Of a stretch of DNA of 64,000 bases, positions 17,339 to 26,560 are shown one piece after another (the first letter of the stretch is position 1; each line of letters opens with the position of its first letter). Location: the NCBI RefSeq assembly GCF_004343775.1, contig NZ_PTXL01000006.1, positions 62,001 through 126,000 on the forward strand, given 5' to 3'. A program made the position numbers and the translations under genes. This DNA is from Burkholderia sp. SRS-46 (lineage in GTDB: Bacteria; Pseudomonadota; Gammaproteobacteria; Burkholderiales; Burkholderiaceae). The notes under the pieces were generated by a model, which made no database searches, was not told the DNA's origin, and saw nothing but the letters and a program-made list of their open reading frames with translations.

Positions 17339-18526
17339 TCAGACCACGGTGATCGCGAGCGCGCTTTCGCGGTAGTGCCTGGCCGCCTTGTCGGTTTCGC
17401 CGAGATGCTCGAACAGCCGCGCGAGCGCACGGTGCGTGCGCACCTTGAGCGCCTCGTTGTCGGCGAGCTTCAGCGCCGCCTCGAGGAACGACTGCGCCTT
17501 GCCCCACAGCTGCTGCTGCTGGCAGAGGCGGCCGAGCGCGAACAGCAGGTCGGCATCTTCCGGATGATCCTTCTTCCAGCCTTCCGCCTTCTGGATCAGC
17601 GGCAGCGCGTCGCCGCCGGCGGTGTCCGGATAGCGGCGCAGCAGGCGCGCGTCCCAGTGGTGCGCGAGCGCCTCCTCGACGATGCGGCGCGCTTCCGGCC
17701 GGCGTTCGAGCGAGACGAGCAGATCGGCCGCCAGATCGGCGAGACGCGGCGACTGCCGCTCGGTGGCCGACAGCGACTGCCAGACCTCGAGCAGCGCGTC
17801 CGGATCGTGACGGCGCTCGCGCAGCAGGTTCTCGGCCGCCTGCTGGCGCAGCCGCACGGCCGCGGCCGGGTGCAGCGCCTCGCGCTTCTCGAGCGCCTTC
17901 GCGAGCTTCAGCACTTCGGCCCAGTTCTTCAGCTGCTGCTGCGCGCGCAGCGCGACCTGCTGCGCATGGATGCGCTTGCCGCCCGCCTGCATCTCGGACA
18001 GCGCGGCGAGCGCGCCGTCGGCATCGCGCCCGTCGGCGCGCATGTCGGCGGCGGCGAGCAGGCGCGCATCCTGCCACTCGGGCGAATCGACCTTCGACAG
18101 CCAGTCGTCGCGGCGCGCGTATTCGTGCATGCGGTGCGCGGCGGTGGCCGCGACGAGGCTCGCCGCGCCCTGGTTCGCGTCGATCGACAGCGCGTCGCGC
18201 GCGGCCTTCTCGGCACGCGAGAAGCGGCCCGCGTACAGGTTCGCGATCGCGTCGCGCAGCGATGCCTGCGCCTTCTCGTTGCGCGAGCGGGCGCGATACG
18301 CGGCGACCCGCTGCGGCATGCGCCAGATGTTGCGCACGATGCGCAGCAGCGCGTAGACGACGATGAACAGCACGACGATCGCGAACACGAACAGGTTCAG
18401 CGACAGGTCGACCCGGTACGGCGGGTACACGAGCAGTACCTGCCCGGTATCGAAACGGCCGACGGTGGCCAGCGCCGCGGCGATCGCGAACAGGATCGCG
18501 AGCCAGACGATTCCTCTGAGCGTCAT
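17339..18526 (-). CDS. hemY: HemY-type TPR inner-membrane protein
   Basis: A 395-residue protein with two N-terminal membrane helices (TLRGIVWLAILFAIAAALA and NLFVFAIVVLFIVVYALL). A long tetratricopeptide-repeat region faces the periplasm or cytoplasm. This is the proteobacterial HemY (HemY_N domain), not the protoporphyrinogen oxidase of the same name. It sits two bases after the hemDX stop (TAA-CG-ATG), so is coupled. Its role in haem synthesis is inferred mainly from this conserved linkage; scaffolding of late haem enzymes has been suggested. Confidence 0.9.
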   Translation of the reverse strand: MTLRGIVWLAILFAIAAALATVGRFDTGQVLLVYPPYRVDLSLNLFVFAIVVLFIVVYALLRIVRNIWRMPQRVAAYRARSRNEKAQASLRDAIANLYAGRFSRAEKAARDALSIDANQGAASLVAATAAHRMHEYARRDDWLSKVDSPEWQDARLLAAADMRADGRDADGALAALSEMQAGGKRIHAQQVALRAQQQLKNWAEVLKLAKALEKREALHPAAAVRLRQQAAENLLRERRHDPDALLEVWQSLSATERQSPRLADLAADLLVSLERRPEARRIVEEALAHHWDARLLRRYPDTAGGDALPLIQKAEGWKKDHPEDADLLFALGRLCQQQQLWGKAQSFLEAALKLADNEALKVRTHRALARLFEHLGETDKAARHYRESALAITVV

Positions 18527-18528
18527 CG

Positions 18529-20505
18529 TTACCCCCGGCTCTTGAACTGCTGAACGGCGTTCAGGCTGGTGTTCAGGTTCGGCACCGCGACCGCGAGCGA
18601 CGCGCCGTCGACCTGCTTCAGCAGATCCTCGACGGTCTGCGTGTCCTTCGCCGCGTGGTCGAAATACTTCGCGAGCGACGCCTGCGCGGCGTGCAGGTCG
18701 GCCTTCATCGCGGCGTCGTTGCGCGCGAGCAGCGACAGCCGGGCGGTCAGCAGCCGCAGCTTCACGTTCTCGCGCACGAAGTAGCCCTGTTCGGGCGACG
18801 CGAGCATCGCGTCCGCGTTGTCGATGCGGCGCACCTGCACGAGGCCCTTCAGCTGCTCGCCGATGCCGGCCGAGAAGCCATGCCACCACGCCTTCCAGCG
18901 CGGCTCGCCGGTCGCGGCGGCCGTCTGCGCGGCATCCGCCGGCGTGACCGCCTTCGGCGCCGTGTGCGGCACGATCGCCTCGCCGGCGAGCGGCAGCGCG
19001 TCGACCTTCGCGATCGCATCGTCGAGCTTGATCGCGAGGCCCGTGAGATCCGCGGACGGCGCGGCCTTCAGCTTCTCGATGTCCTGCGCGAGCGCCTTGC
19101 GCACCGTGACGGCCTGCGCGCTCTGCGACGTCGCGAGGCGCGCGTCGGCGTTCTGCAGCGCGATCAGCGCGAGCTGGGTGTTGCCGGTCAGCTGCAGCTG
19201 CTGGCTCGCGCTCGACAGCATCTGGTCGACTTCCTCGAACATCCAGGCGTCGCGGTTGCGCGCGAGATCCTGGTATTGCTGCTGGAGCGCCTGCTGCGCG
19301 TTCTGCGCGTCGGCGAGCTTGCCGTCGAGCTGGGCAAGCTGCGTGTCGACCTGGTGCGTGCTGGCGAGCGCCTGCTCGGTCTTCATGCGGGTCTCGGCGG
19401 CCTGCGCGTCGAGCGACTTCTGGCGCGCGACCAGCGTGTCGTCGAGGCGGTCGACCTTGCGGTTCAGCGCATAGCCGCCGACGCCCGCCGCGCAGCCGAG
19501 CACGACGACGACGAGCCACAGGAACGCACTGCCGCCGCGGCGCGCGGGCGGCTCGGGCGACCGGTAAGGCGGACTGGCGGGCGCGGCGGATGCGGCGGCC
19601 GGCTGGGAAGCGACGCTTTTGGAATCGTTGGTATCAGTCATGCGTTTAGTCACCGGTGCGGCTGTCGCCGGTTGGACGGCCTCGTCGGCCATCGATCGAA
19701 ACGCGCGGACGATGCGCTCATCGCCCGCGCCGGTCAGCGTAATCCTATCAAAACCCAATGCCCGCGCGGTCTGCTCGATCCGCGGGTGCGGCGTCACGAG
19801 TGGCGCATGCTTCAGCGCGTCGATCTCGGCATCGGTGAGATGCGCGTGCGCGAGTTCGTGCAGGTTGCGCACGCCTTCCGAGCTCGTGACGAGCCACGCA
19901 TGCGGTTCGCCGCCGAGCAGCGCATGCACGCGCTCCCACATGCCGATGCGCGGCTCCGGCACCACGCGGCGATATGCGGCGACGAGCTGCACGTCGGCGC
20001 CCGCGTCGCGCAGCCGGTCGGCCAGCCATTCGCGGCCGCCGTCGCCGCGCACGATCAGCACGCGCCGGCCGGCGAGCGCGGCCGCGCCGCCGAACGCGGC
20101 CTCGATGCACGCGAACAGGCTTTCGGAGTCGTAATGCGGCGCGCTGCCGTCGTCGGGCGCCTGCGGCGCGATCACCCGATAGGCGGGCGCGGCGATGCCG
20201 TGACGCTCGAGCGCGGCGACGCTGCCCGGGCCGACGACGCCGACCGGCAGCGCGTTCGGCCAGATCGCGCCGTACTGCGCGAGCGCGCGGTCGATCGCGT
20301 TCGGCGACACGAAGATCACCAGCGCGTAGTCAGCCAGCGCCGCGAACGCGGCGTCGAGCGGCGCCGGATCGTCGAGCGGCGCGATATCGATCAGCGGAAA
20401 GTCGAGGACGTCGCAGCCGGCTTCGGCCAGTTGCGCCGCGAGCCCGGTGGACTGGCCGTCCGGGCGGGTCAGGACGGCGGTGAACGCGCGTGCGCCGCCC
20501 GCCAT
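18529..20505 (-). CDS. hemDX: Fused uroporphyrinogen-III synthase / HemX membrane protein
   Basis: A 658-residue fusion. Residues 1 to about 265 are HemD (GGARAFTAVLTRPDGQSTGL, FVSPNAIDRAL, TSSEGVRNLHE), which cyclises hydroxymethylbilane to uroporphyrinogen III. A Pro/Ala-rich linker and one membrane helix (AFLWLVVVVLGCAAGVGGYA) follow. The rest is HemX: a long Gln-rich coiled coil (QQALQQQYQDLARNRDAW) and globular end. HemX homologues are often annotated as uroporphyrin C-methyltransferase, but no methyltransferase motif is visible here. In E. coli hemD and hemX are separate genes. The reading frame is continuous, with no stop or shift between parts. Its ATG shares one base with the hemC stop. 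Confidence 0.93.
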   Translation of the reverse strand: MAGGARAFTAVLTRPDGQSTGLAAQLAEAGCDVLDFPLIDIAPLDDPAPLDAAFAALADYALVIFVSPNAIDRALAQYGAIWPNALPVGVVGPGSVAALERHGIAAPAYRVIAPQAPDDGSAPHYDSESLFACIEAAFGGAAALAGRRVLIVRGDGGREWLADRLRDAGADVQLVAAYRRVVPEPRIGMWERVHALLGGEPHAWLVTSSEGVRNLHELAHAHLTDAEIDALKHAPLVTPHPRIEQTARALGFDRITLTGAGDERIVRAFRSMADEAVQPATAAPVTKRMTDTNDSKSVASQPAAASAAPASPPYRSPEPPARRGGSAFLWLVVVVLGCAAGVGGYALNRKVDRLDDTLVARQKSLDAQAAETRMKTEQALASTHQVDTQLAQLDGKLADAQNAQQALQQQYQDLARNRDAWMFEEVDQMLSSASQQLQLTGNTQLALIALQNADARLATSQSAQAVTVRKALAQDIEKLKAAPSADLTGLAIKLDDAIAKVDALPLAGEAIVPHTAPKAVTPADAAQTAAATGEPRWKAWWHGFSAGIGEQLKGLVQVRRIDNADAMLASPEQGYFVRENVKLRLLTARLSLLARNDAAMKADLHAAQASLAKYFDHAAKDTQTVEDLLKQVDGASLAVAVPNLNTSLNAVQQFKSRG

Positions 20506-21506
20506 CAGGCGTCGCCCTTGCCGGCCTGCGAGCCGGCGAGCAACGCGTGGACGATGTCGAGCGCGCCCTGCGCTTCCAGCTCGTCGGAGACCGCGCGGCC
20601 GAGCGCGAGCGCGTCGGCGACGGTCATCACCGCCGCGCATGCGTCGGCCGTCAGCACGCGCTTGCCGTCGGTGGTCGACACGCGGCCCGTCAGGTACAGC
20701 TCGCCCGCGCGCCACACCGCGTGCGCGGCGAGCGGCACCTCGCAGCTGCCGCCGAGCGCGCGCGACACCATCCGCTCGGCCTCGACCGCGAGCGCGGTCG
20801 CATGGTCGTGCAGCGGCGCGAGCCACGCGGCGACGTCGGCGCGGTGCGCCGCGATCTCGATGCCGAGCGCGCCCTGGCCGGCCGCCGGCGGGCTGTCCTC
20901 GACGTCGAGCAGCGCGCGGATCCGCGCCTCGAGGCCGAGGCGCTTGAGCCCGGCCGCCGCGAGGATGATCGCCGCGTAGTCGCCACGGTCGAGCTTCGAC
21001 AGGCGCGTGTCGAGGTTGCCGCGCAGCGGCTGCACCTGCAGGTGCGGGTAGCGCGCGCGCAGCATCGCCTCGCGGCGCAGGCTCGACGTGCCGACCACGG
21101 CGCCGGCCGGCAGCGCGTCGAGCGACGCGTAGTCGTTCGACACGAACGCGTCGCGCGGGTCTTCGCGGCTCATGATCGCCGCGAGCGCGAAACCGTCCGG
21201 CAGCGCCATCGGCACGTCCTTCAGCGAATGCACGGCGAGATCCGCGCGGCCGTCGGCGAGCGCGTTCTCCAGCTCCTTCACGAACAGGCCCTTGCCGCCG
21301 ACCTTCGACAGCGTCCGATCGAGAATTTGATCGCCACGGGTCGTCATCCCGAGGATTTTCACGTCACAAGCTGGATATAATTTGCGCAGCGCATCACGCA
21401 CATGTTCGGCTTGCCACATCGCCAGGCGGCTCTCGCGCGAAGCAATCGTCAGCGTCGCCGGCGGCTGTGCCCGTTGCGGCTCGGCCGAAAGGATCTCGGA
21501 ATTCAT
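20505..21506 (-). CDS. hemC: Hydroxymethylbilane synthase (porphobilinogen deaminase)
   Basis: A 333-residue enzyme joining four porphobilinogens into hydroxymethylbilane. [17 protein letters not shown] opens domain 1 and [12 protein letters not shown] is the catalytic stretch. [20 protein letters not shown] and [11 protein letters not shown] are substrate-binding motifs, and Cys in [14 protein letters not shown] carries the dipyrromethane cofactor. The ATG at 21506 ([11 protein letters not shown]) is chosen over 21557 because it gives the usual family length. It is the first gene of hemC-hemDX-hemY, overlapping hemDX by one base and divergent from ppc. Confidence 0.96.
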   Translation of the reverse strand: MNSEILSAEPQRAQPPATLTIASRESRLAMWQAEHVRDALRKLYPACDVKILGMTTRGDQILDRTLSKVGGKGLFVKELENALADGRADLAVHSLKDVPMALPDGFALAAIMSREDPRDAFVSNDYASLDALPAGAVVGTSSLRREAMLRARYPHLQVQPLRGNLDTRLSKLDRGDYAAIILAAAGLKRLGLEARIRALLDVEDSPPAAGQGALGIEIAAHRADVAAWLAPLHDHATALAVEAERMVSRALGGSCEVPLAAHAVWRAGELYLTGRVSTTDGKRVLTADACAAVMTVADALALGRAVSDELEAQGALDIVHALLAGSQAGKGDA

Positions 21507-21543
21507 TGCAGGAACATCGAAGGACGGGATTGAAGATCGAACA

Positions 21544-21549
21544 ATGGTA
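21544..21549 (-). promoter_or_regulatory. Candidate -10 element of the hemC operon
   Basis: Minus-strand GCTACCATTG gives TACCAT at 21549-21544, about 40 bases before the hemC start. The context matches other -10 candidates in this window (GCTAnnAT). No clear -35 is visible. Confidence 0.3.
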
Positions 21550-21706
21550 GCACGCACGCCCGCGCCCGCCCGGGCGCGGAGCCGGCCCCGGCGCCGCCTG
21601 GCGCGGGCCGCGGCGCGGATGCGCGGAAGTGCCGCAGAAGTCGCAGGTTGCTGGACCGCAGTCCCCGCAGTCCCTTTTCACTCGAGCTTTCCCAAGGAAA
21701 CCCATC

Positions 21707-24700
21707 GTGAAGTCTTCCGGATCGGCGCGTACGGCGCGCCGCAATGCTGCCTTGCCCTCCTCCGATGCCCAGACGGGCTCAGTCGACGCCGCCGCGAACG
21801 GCCGTGCGAAACCGGCAACCAAACCGAAAGACCCGATACGTCCGACCAAACGCGCGGCCAAAGCCACCGACGCGGCCGCCACGGTGGCGAAGCCGAGCGC
21901 CCGCACGCGCGAGGACAAGGACCGCCCGCTGTTCGAGGACATCCGCTTCCTCGGCCGCCTGCTCGGCGACGTCGTGCGCGAGCAGGAAGGCGACGCGGTG
22001 TTCGACGTGGTCGAGACGATCCGCCAGACCGCGGTGAAATTCCGCCGCGAGGACGACCGCGAGGCCGCCCAGACGCTCGAGAAGAAACTGCGCAAGCTGA
22101 CGCCGGAGCAGACGGTGAGCGTCGTGCGCGCGTTCAGCTATTTCTCGCACCTCGCGAACATCGCCGAGGACCGCCACCACAACCGGCGCCGCCGCATCCA
22201 CGCGCTCGCCGGCTCCGCGCCGCAGCCCGGCACCGTCGCGTTCGCGCTCGACCAGCTGAAGCAGGCGGGCGGCGCGTCGAAGGGCGTGCTGCAGCGCTTC
22301 TTCGACGACGCGCTGATCGTGCCCGTGCTGACCGCGCACCCGACCGAGGTGCAGCGCAAGAGCATCCTCGACGCGCAGCACGACATCGCGCGGCTGCTCG
22401 CCGAGCGCGACCAGCAACTGACCACCCGCGAGCGCGCGTACAACGAATCGATGCTGCGCGCGCGCGTGACCGCGCTGTGGCAGACGCGGATGCTGCGCGA
22501 CGCGCGCCTGACCGTCGGCGACGAGATCGAAAACGCGCTGTCGTACTACCGCGCGACCTTCCTCGACGAGCTGCCCGCGCTGTACGGCGACATCGAGGCC
22601 GCGCTCGCCGAGCACGGCCTGCCCGCGCGCGTGCCGGCGTTCTTCCAGATGGGCAGCTGGATCGGCGGCGACCGCGACGGCAACCCGAACGTGACGGCCA
22701 CGACGCTCGACGAGGCGATCAACCGCCAGGCCGCGGTAATCCTCGAGCACTACCTGGAGCAGGTGCACAAGCTCGGCGCCGAGCTGTCGGTGTCGAACCT
22801 GCTGGTCGGCGCGAACGACGCGGTGAAGGCGCTCGCCGCCGCGTCGCCCGACCAGTCGCCGCACCGCGTCGACGAACCGTACCGCCGCGCGCTGATCGGC
22901 ATCTACACGCGGCTTGCCGCGAGCGCGCGCGTGCGCGTGGGCGAAGGCACCGTGCCGGTGCGCAGCGCCGGGCGCGGCGCGGCGCCGGTGCGCGCGACGC
23001 CGTACGCCGATTCCGAGGATTTCGTGCGCGACCTCAAGGTGCTGATGGAATCGCTCGCCGAGCATCACGGCGCGTCGCTCGCCGCGCCGCGCCTCGCGCC
23101 GCTCGCGCGTGCAGCCGAGGTGTTCGGCTTCCATCTCGCGAGCATCGACCTGCGGCAGAGCTCCGACATCCACGAGACGGTCGTCGCCGAGCTGTTCGCA
23201 CGTGCCGGCGTCGAGGCCGACTACGCGGCGCTCGCCGAGGCCGACAAGCTGCGCGTGCTGCTCGCGGCGCTCGCCGATCCGCGGCCGCTGCGCTCGCCGT
23301 ACTTCGAGTACTCGGCGCTCGCGCAGAGCGAGCTCGGCGTGTTCGAGAAGGCGCGCGCGGTGCGGGCGCAGTTCGGCCCGCGCGCGGTGCGCAACTACAT
23401 CATCTCGCACACCGAGACGGTCAGCGACCTCGTCGAGGTGCTGCTGCTGCAGAAGGAAACCGGCCTGCTCGAAGGCACGCTCGGCGCGAAGCATGGCGGC
23501 GCGAAGAACGGCCTGATGGTGATCCCGCTGTTCGAGACGATTCCCGACCTGCGCGACGCGTCGCGGATCATGCGCGAATACTTCGCGCTGCCGGGCGTCG
23601 AGGCGCTGGTCGCGCACCAGGGCGGCGAGCAGGAAGTGATGCTCGGCTACTCGGACAGCAACAAGGACGGCGGCTTCCTCACGTCGAACTGGGAGCTGTA
23701 TCGCGCCGAGCTCGCGCTCGTCGACCTGTTCCGCGAGCGCGGCATCACGCTGCGGCTGTTCCACGGCCGCGGCGGCACGGTCGGCCGCGGCGGCGGCCCG
23801 ACCTACCAGGCGATCCTGTCGCAGCCGCCCGGCACCGTGAACGGCCAGATCCGCCTGACCGAACAGGGCGAGGTGATCGCGAGCAAGTTCGCGAACCCGG
23901 AAATCGGCCGGCGCAACCTCGAAACCGTCGTCGCCGCGACGCTCGAGGCGTCGCTGCTGCCGCAGTCGAACGCGCCCGCGCACCTGCCGGCGTTCGAGAC
24001 GGCGATGCAGGCGCTGTCCGATGCCGCGATGGCGTCGTACCGCGCGCTCGTCTACGAGACGCCCGGCTTCACCGACTACTTCTTCTCGTCGACGCCGATC
24101 AGCGAGATCGCCGAGCTGAACATCGGCAGCCGGCCCGCGTCGCGCAAGCTGCAGGATCCGAAGCACCGCCGGATCGAGGATCTGCGCGCGATTCCGTGGG
24201 GCTTCTCGTGGGGCCAGTGCCGCCTGCTGCTCACCGGCTGGTACGGCTTCGGCGGCGCGGTGGCCGCGTATCTCGACGGCGCGAAGGACGATGCCGAGCG
24301 CGGCAAGCGTCTCGCGCTGCTGAAGAAGATGCACAAGACCTGGCCGTTCTTCTCGAACCTGCTGTCGAACATGGACATGGTGCTCGCGAAGACCGATCTC
24401 GCGGTCGCCTCGCGCTATGCGCAGCTGGTCGCGGACAAGAAGCTGCGCAAGCACGTGTTCGACCGGATCGTCGCCGAATGGGAGCGCACGTCGCAGGCGC
24501 TGGCCGAGATCACCGGCCACGGCACGCGGCTCGCGACCAACCCGCTGCTCGCGCGTTCGATCAAGAACCGCTTCCCGTATCTCGATCCGCTGAACCACCT
24601 GCAGGTCGAGCTGATCAAGCGGCACCGCGCGGGCGACACCAACGCGCGGCTGCGGCGCGGGATTCACCTGACCATCAACGGGATCGCGGCCGGCCTGCGC

Positions 24701-24712
24701 AACACGGGCTGA
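21707..24712 (+). CDS. ppc: Phosphoenolpyruvate carboxylase
   Basis: A 1001-residue anaplerotic enzyme making oxaloacetate from PEP and bicarbonate. The GTG at 21707 is favoured by AAGGAAA at ideal spacing. Catalytic motifs are present: [13 protein letters not shown] with the essential His near residue 211, [24 protein letters not shown] and [14 protein letters not shown] near residue 685. The C-terminus ends RNTG, the usual effector-sensitive end. The first ~75 residues are an Ala/Lys/Arg-rich, disordered extension absent from the E. coli enzyme (883 residues). A further internal insert ([20 protein letters not shown]) is also present. It is monocistronic. Confidence 0.97.
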   Translation: MKSSGSARTARRNAALPSSDAQTGSVDAAANGRAKPATKPKDPIRPTKRAAKATDAAATVAKPSARTREDKDRPLFEDIRFLGRLLGDVVREQEGDAVFDVVETIRQTAVKFRREDDREAAQTLEKKLRKLTPEQTVSVVRAFSYFSHLANIAEDRHHNRRRRIHALAGSAPQPGTVAFALDQLKQAGGASKGVLQRFFDDALIVPVLTAHPTEVQRKSILDAQHDIARLLAERDQQLTTRERAYNESMLRARVTALWQTRMLRDARLTVGDEIENALSYYRATFLDELPALYGDIEAALAEHGLPARVPAFFQMGSWIGGDRDGNPNVTATTLDEAINRQAAVILEHYLEQVHKLGAELSVSNLLVGANDAVKALAAASPDQSPHRVDEPYRRALIGIYTRLAASARVRVGEGTVPVRSAGRGAAPVRATPYADSEDFVRDLKVLMESLAEHHGASLAAPRLAPLARAAEVFGFHLASIDLRQSSDIHETVVAELFARAGVEADYAALAEADKLRVLLAALADPRPLRSPYFEYSALAQSELGVFEKARAVRAQFGPRAVRNYIISHTETVSDLVEVLLLQKETGLLEGTLGAKHGGAKNGLMVIPLFETIPDLRDASRIMREYFALPGVEALVAHQGGEQEVMLGYSDSNKDGGFLTSNWELYRAELALVDLFRERGITLRLFHGRGGTVGRGGGPTYQAILSQPPGTVNGQIRLTEQGEVIASKFANPEIGRRNLETVVAATLEASLLPQSNAPAHLPAFETAMQALSDAAMASYRALVYETPGFTDYFFSSTPISEIAELNIGSRPASRKLQDPKHRRIEDLRAIPWGFSWGQCRLLLTGWYGFGGAVAAYLDGAKDDAERGKRLALLKKMHKTWPFFSNLLSNMDMVLAKTDLAVASRYAQLVADKKLRKHVFDRIVAEWERTSQALAEITGHGTRLATNPLLARSIKNRFPYLDPLNHLQVELIKRHRAGDTNARLRRGIHLTINGIAAGLRNTG

Positions 24713-24763
24713 TCCGCTGCCGGGCGCGGCGCGTGCGATGCATGCGCCGCGCCGGGCCAACCC

Positions 24764-24803
24764 GGGCCGCGACACCGCCTGCCGGTGTCGCGGCCCGTTC
24801 GGT
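24764..24803 (+). terminator. Intrinsic terminator after ppc
   Basis: GGGCCGCGACACCG (24764-24777) pairs perfectly with CGGTGTCGCGGCCC (24783-24796) around a 5-base loop. The T-tract is weak (GTTCGGTTT). A second GC hairpin lies just upstream (24721-24756). Confidence 0.65.
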
Positions 24804-24826
24804 TTCGGGGCTGCCGCGCGCCGCGC

Positions 24827-25579
24827 TCAGCGCGCGTCGATCAGCAGCGCATCGTGCTCGAACGAGCCGTCCGGCTGCACCGCGTAATGGCTGCGCACCT
24901 CGTCGGGCGCGTGTGCCCACAGCGCGCGCAGGCCCGTCACGCTGTCCGCCGGCGTGCGGATCCGCGCGACCCACGTGTCGAAATCGATCGGCAGGCGCCA
25001 GCGGCTCGCCACCTGCGCGTCGAAGCCTGCGCCGCGGAACATCGCGAGCCATTCGTCGGCCCGGTAGTCGCGCACGTGCGACGCGTCGCGCAGCACCTCC
25101 GCCGCTTGCAGGTAGGTATCGAGGAGCGGATGGTCGTGGCCCGCGATATCGATCATCAGCACCCGGCCGCCCGGCTTCAGCACGCGGCGCATCTCGGCGA
25201 GCGCCGCGCGCACGTCGTGCCAGTGATGCGCGCTCATCCGGCTCACGATCCAGTCGAACGTCGCCGCGTCGAACGGCAGCCGCTCGGCCGGCCCGTGGCA
25301 GGTGCGGATGTTCGCGAAACCGCGCTCGCGCGCCGCCGCGTCGACGGTTGCGAGCATCTGCGGCGCGAGGTCGTAGGCGACGACGTCGCGCGCATGCGGC
25401 GCGACCGCGAAGCTCGCGTGGCCCGCGCCGCAGCCGAGGTCGAGCACCGTGGCGCCCGGCGTCGCGCGCACCGCGTCGGCGAGCGCCTGCAGGTCGGCGC
25501 CCGTCGCGTGCACGGCGCTCGTGAGGTAGGCGGCGGCCGTCGAGCCGAACGCGTCGGCGACCTGATCGTGATGTTTCAT
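24827..25579 (-). CDS. Class I SAM-dependent methyltransferase (UbiE/BioC-like)
   Basis: A 250-residue methyltransferase. SAM-binding motif I is VLDLGCGAGHASF (about 49-61), with motif post-I DVVAYDLAPQML and motif IV region FDWIVSRMSAHHWHDV. LKPGGRVLMIDIAG follows. It starts at ATG 25579 behind AAAGGAG. The Methyltransf_11 core and the AHHW segment resemble ubiquinone/menaquinone-type and small-molecule C-methylases; the substrate is unknown. It is divergent from an XRE-family regulator with a 165-base shared control region, so that regulator is the likely controller. Confidence 0.88.
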   Translation of the reverse strand: MKHHDQVADAFGSTAAAYLTSAVHATGADLQALADAVRATPGATVLDLGCGAGHASFAVAPHARDVVAYDLAPQMLATVDAAARERGFANIRTCHGPAERLPFDAATFDWIVSRMSAHHWHDVRAALAEMRRVLKPGGRVLMIDIAGHDHPLLDTYLQAAEVLRDASHVRDYRADEWLAMFRGAGFDAQVASRWRLPIDFDTWVARIRTPADSVTGLRALWAHAPDEVRSHYAVQPDGSFEHDALLIDAR

Positions 25580-25666
25580 CGCATTTTCTCCTTTCAGCAC
25601 TTGCTCGGCTCTGTGCAAAGCCTGGCGGGCCCCGTCCACACCGAAGCGGGCGGACGCGTGAGCCGC

Positions 25667-25695
25667 TACAATAGGCCCGCACCTGTACCAGTACA
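25667..25695 (+). promoter_or_regulatory. Candidate promoter and operator between methyltransferase and XRE gene
   Basis: GCTACAATAGG gives a -10 (TACAAT, 25667-25672) for the regulator gene. Immediately after it, TGTACCAGTACA (25684-25695) is a dyad with TGTAC/GTACA arms and a 2-base centre, placed near the expected transcript start. That is where an autorepressor would bind. Confidence 0.4.
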
Positions 25696-25744
25696 AGTTA
25701 AGCAGTTATTCTGGTATTCGATCCACCTGCCTGATGTCCGCCGC

Positions 25745-26554
25745 ATGAGCCTTCCGCCCGCCGCCCCCACTCCGCCGCTCGACGCATCGCCCGCCCGCGC
25801 GCTCGGCGATTTCATCCGCACGCACCGCGAGCGCCTGTCGCCGCAGGCCGTCGGCCTGCCGCCCGGCCCGCGCCGCCGCACGCCGGGGCTGCGGCGCGAG
25901 GAAGTCGCGCAGCTGTGCGGGGTCAGCCCGACCTGGTACACGTGGATCGAGCAGGGCCGCCCGGTGTCCGCGTCAGCCGACGCGCTCGCGCGGATCGCGG
26001 TCGCGCTGCAGCTGTCGCGGGCCGAGCGCGCGTACCTGTTCGAACTGGCCGCGCAGCGCGACCCGGCCGAGCCCGACGTCGCCGGCGGCGACCTGCCGCC
26101 GACGCTTGCCGCCACGGTCGCCGCGATCGCGACGCCCGCGTACGTGCTCGACCGGCAATGGAACGCGCTCGCGTGGAATGCGCCGGCCGCCGCGCTGTTC
26201 ACCGGCTGGCTCGACGGCGATCACGACCGCAACCTGTTGCGCTTCACGTTCATGTCGCCGGCCGCGCGCGCGCTGATCGTCGACTGGGAGACACGCGCGC
26301 GCCGGCTCGCCGCCGAATTCCGCGCGGATTCGATCCGCCACCTGAGCGACGCGCCGACCCGCGCGCTGATCGATGCGCTGACGGCCGGCAGCGACGCGTT
26401 TGCGCAGTACTGGGCGTCGCAGGACGTGTTCGAGCGCGAAGGCGGCCAGCGCGAGTTCGATCACCCGGCCGAAGGCCGGCTCGTGTACCAGCAGATCACG
26501 CTGAAGCCCGCGCACCGCGAGGATCTGAAGCTCGTCGTGCTGGTGCGCGCGTGA
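25745..26554 (+). CDS. XRE-family regulator with MmyB-like ligand-binding domain
   Basis: A 269-residue transcription factor. The N-terminal helix-turn-helix (about residues 20-95) has the hallmark RRRTPGLRREEVAQLCGVSP and WYTWIEQGRPV. The C-terminal half (YVLDRQWNALAWNAPAAALF, then RFTFMSPAARAL) is the MmyB-like, PAS-related ligand-binding domain (PF17765). These regulators respond to small lipophilic or aromatic molecules and often control a divergent enzyme gene, here the methyltransferase. The ATG at 25745 gives the family's normal length; there is little Shine-Dalgarno upstream. Confidence 0.88.
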   Translation: MSLPPAAPTPPLDASPARALGDFIRTHRERLSPQAVGLPPGPRRRTPGLRREEVAQLCGVSPTWYTWIEQGRPVSASADALARIAVALQLSRAERAYLFELAAQRDPAEPDVAGGDLPPTLAATVAAIATPAYVLDRQWNALAWNAPAAALFTGWLDGDHDRNLLRFTFMSPAARALIVDWETRARRLAAEFRADSIRHLSDAPTRALIDALTAGSDAFAQYWASQDVFEREGGQREFDHPAEGRLVYQQITLKPAHREDLKLVVLVRA

Positions 26555-26560
26555 CGCCGC

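Noticed and set aside
24721..24756. GC hairpin upstream of the main ppc terminator as a separate terminator
   Set aside because: It has an imperfect stem and no T-run; the next hairpin is better.
21779..24775. About 1000-codon open frame antisense to ppc
   Set aside because: It mirrors ppc codon use; no domain, no ribosome site.
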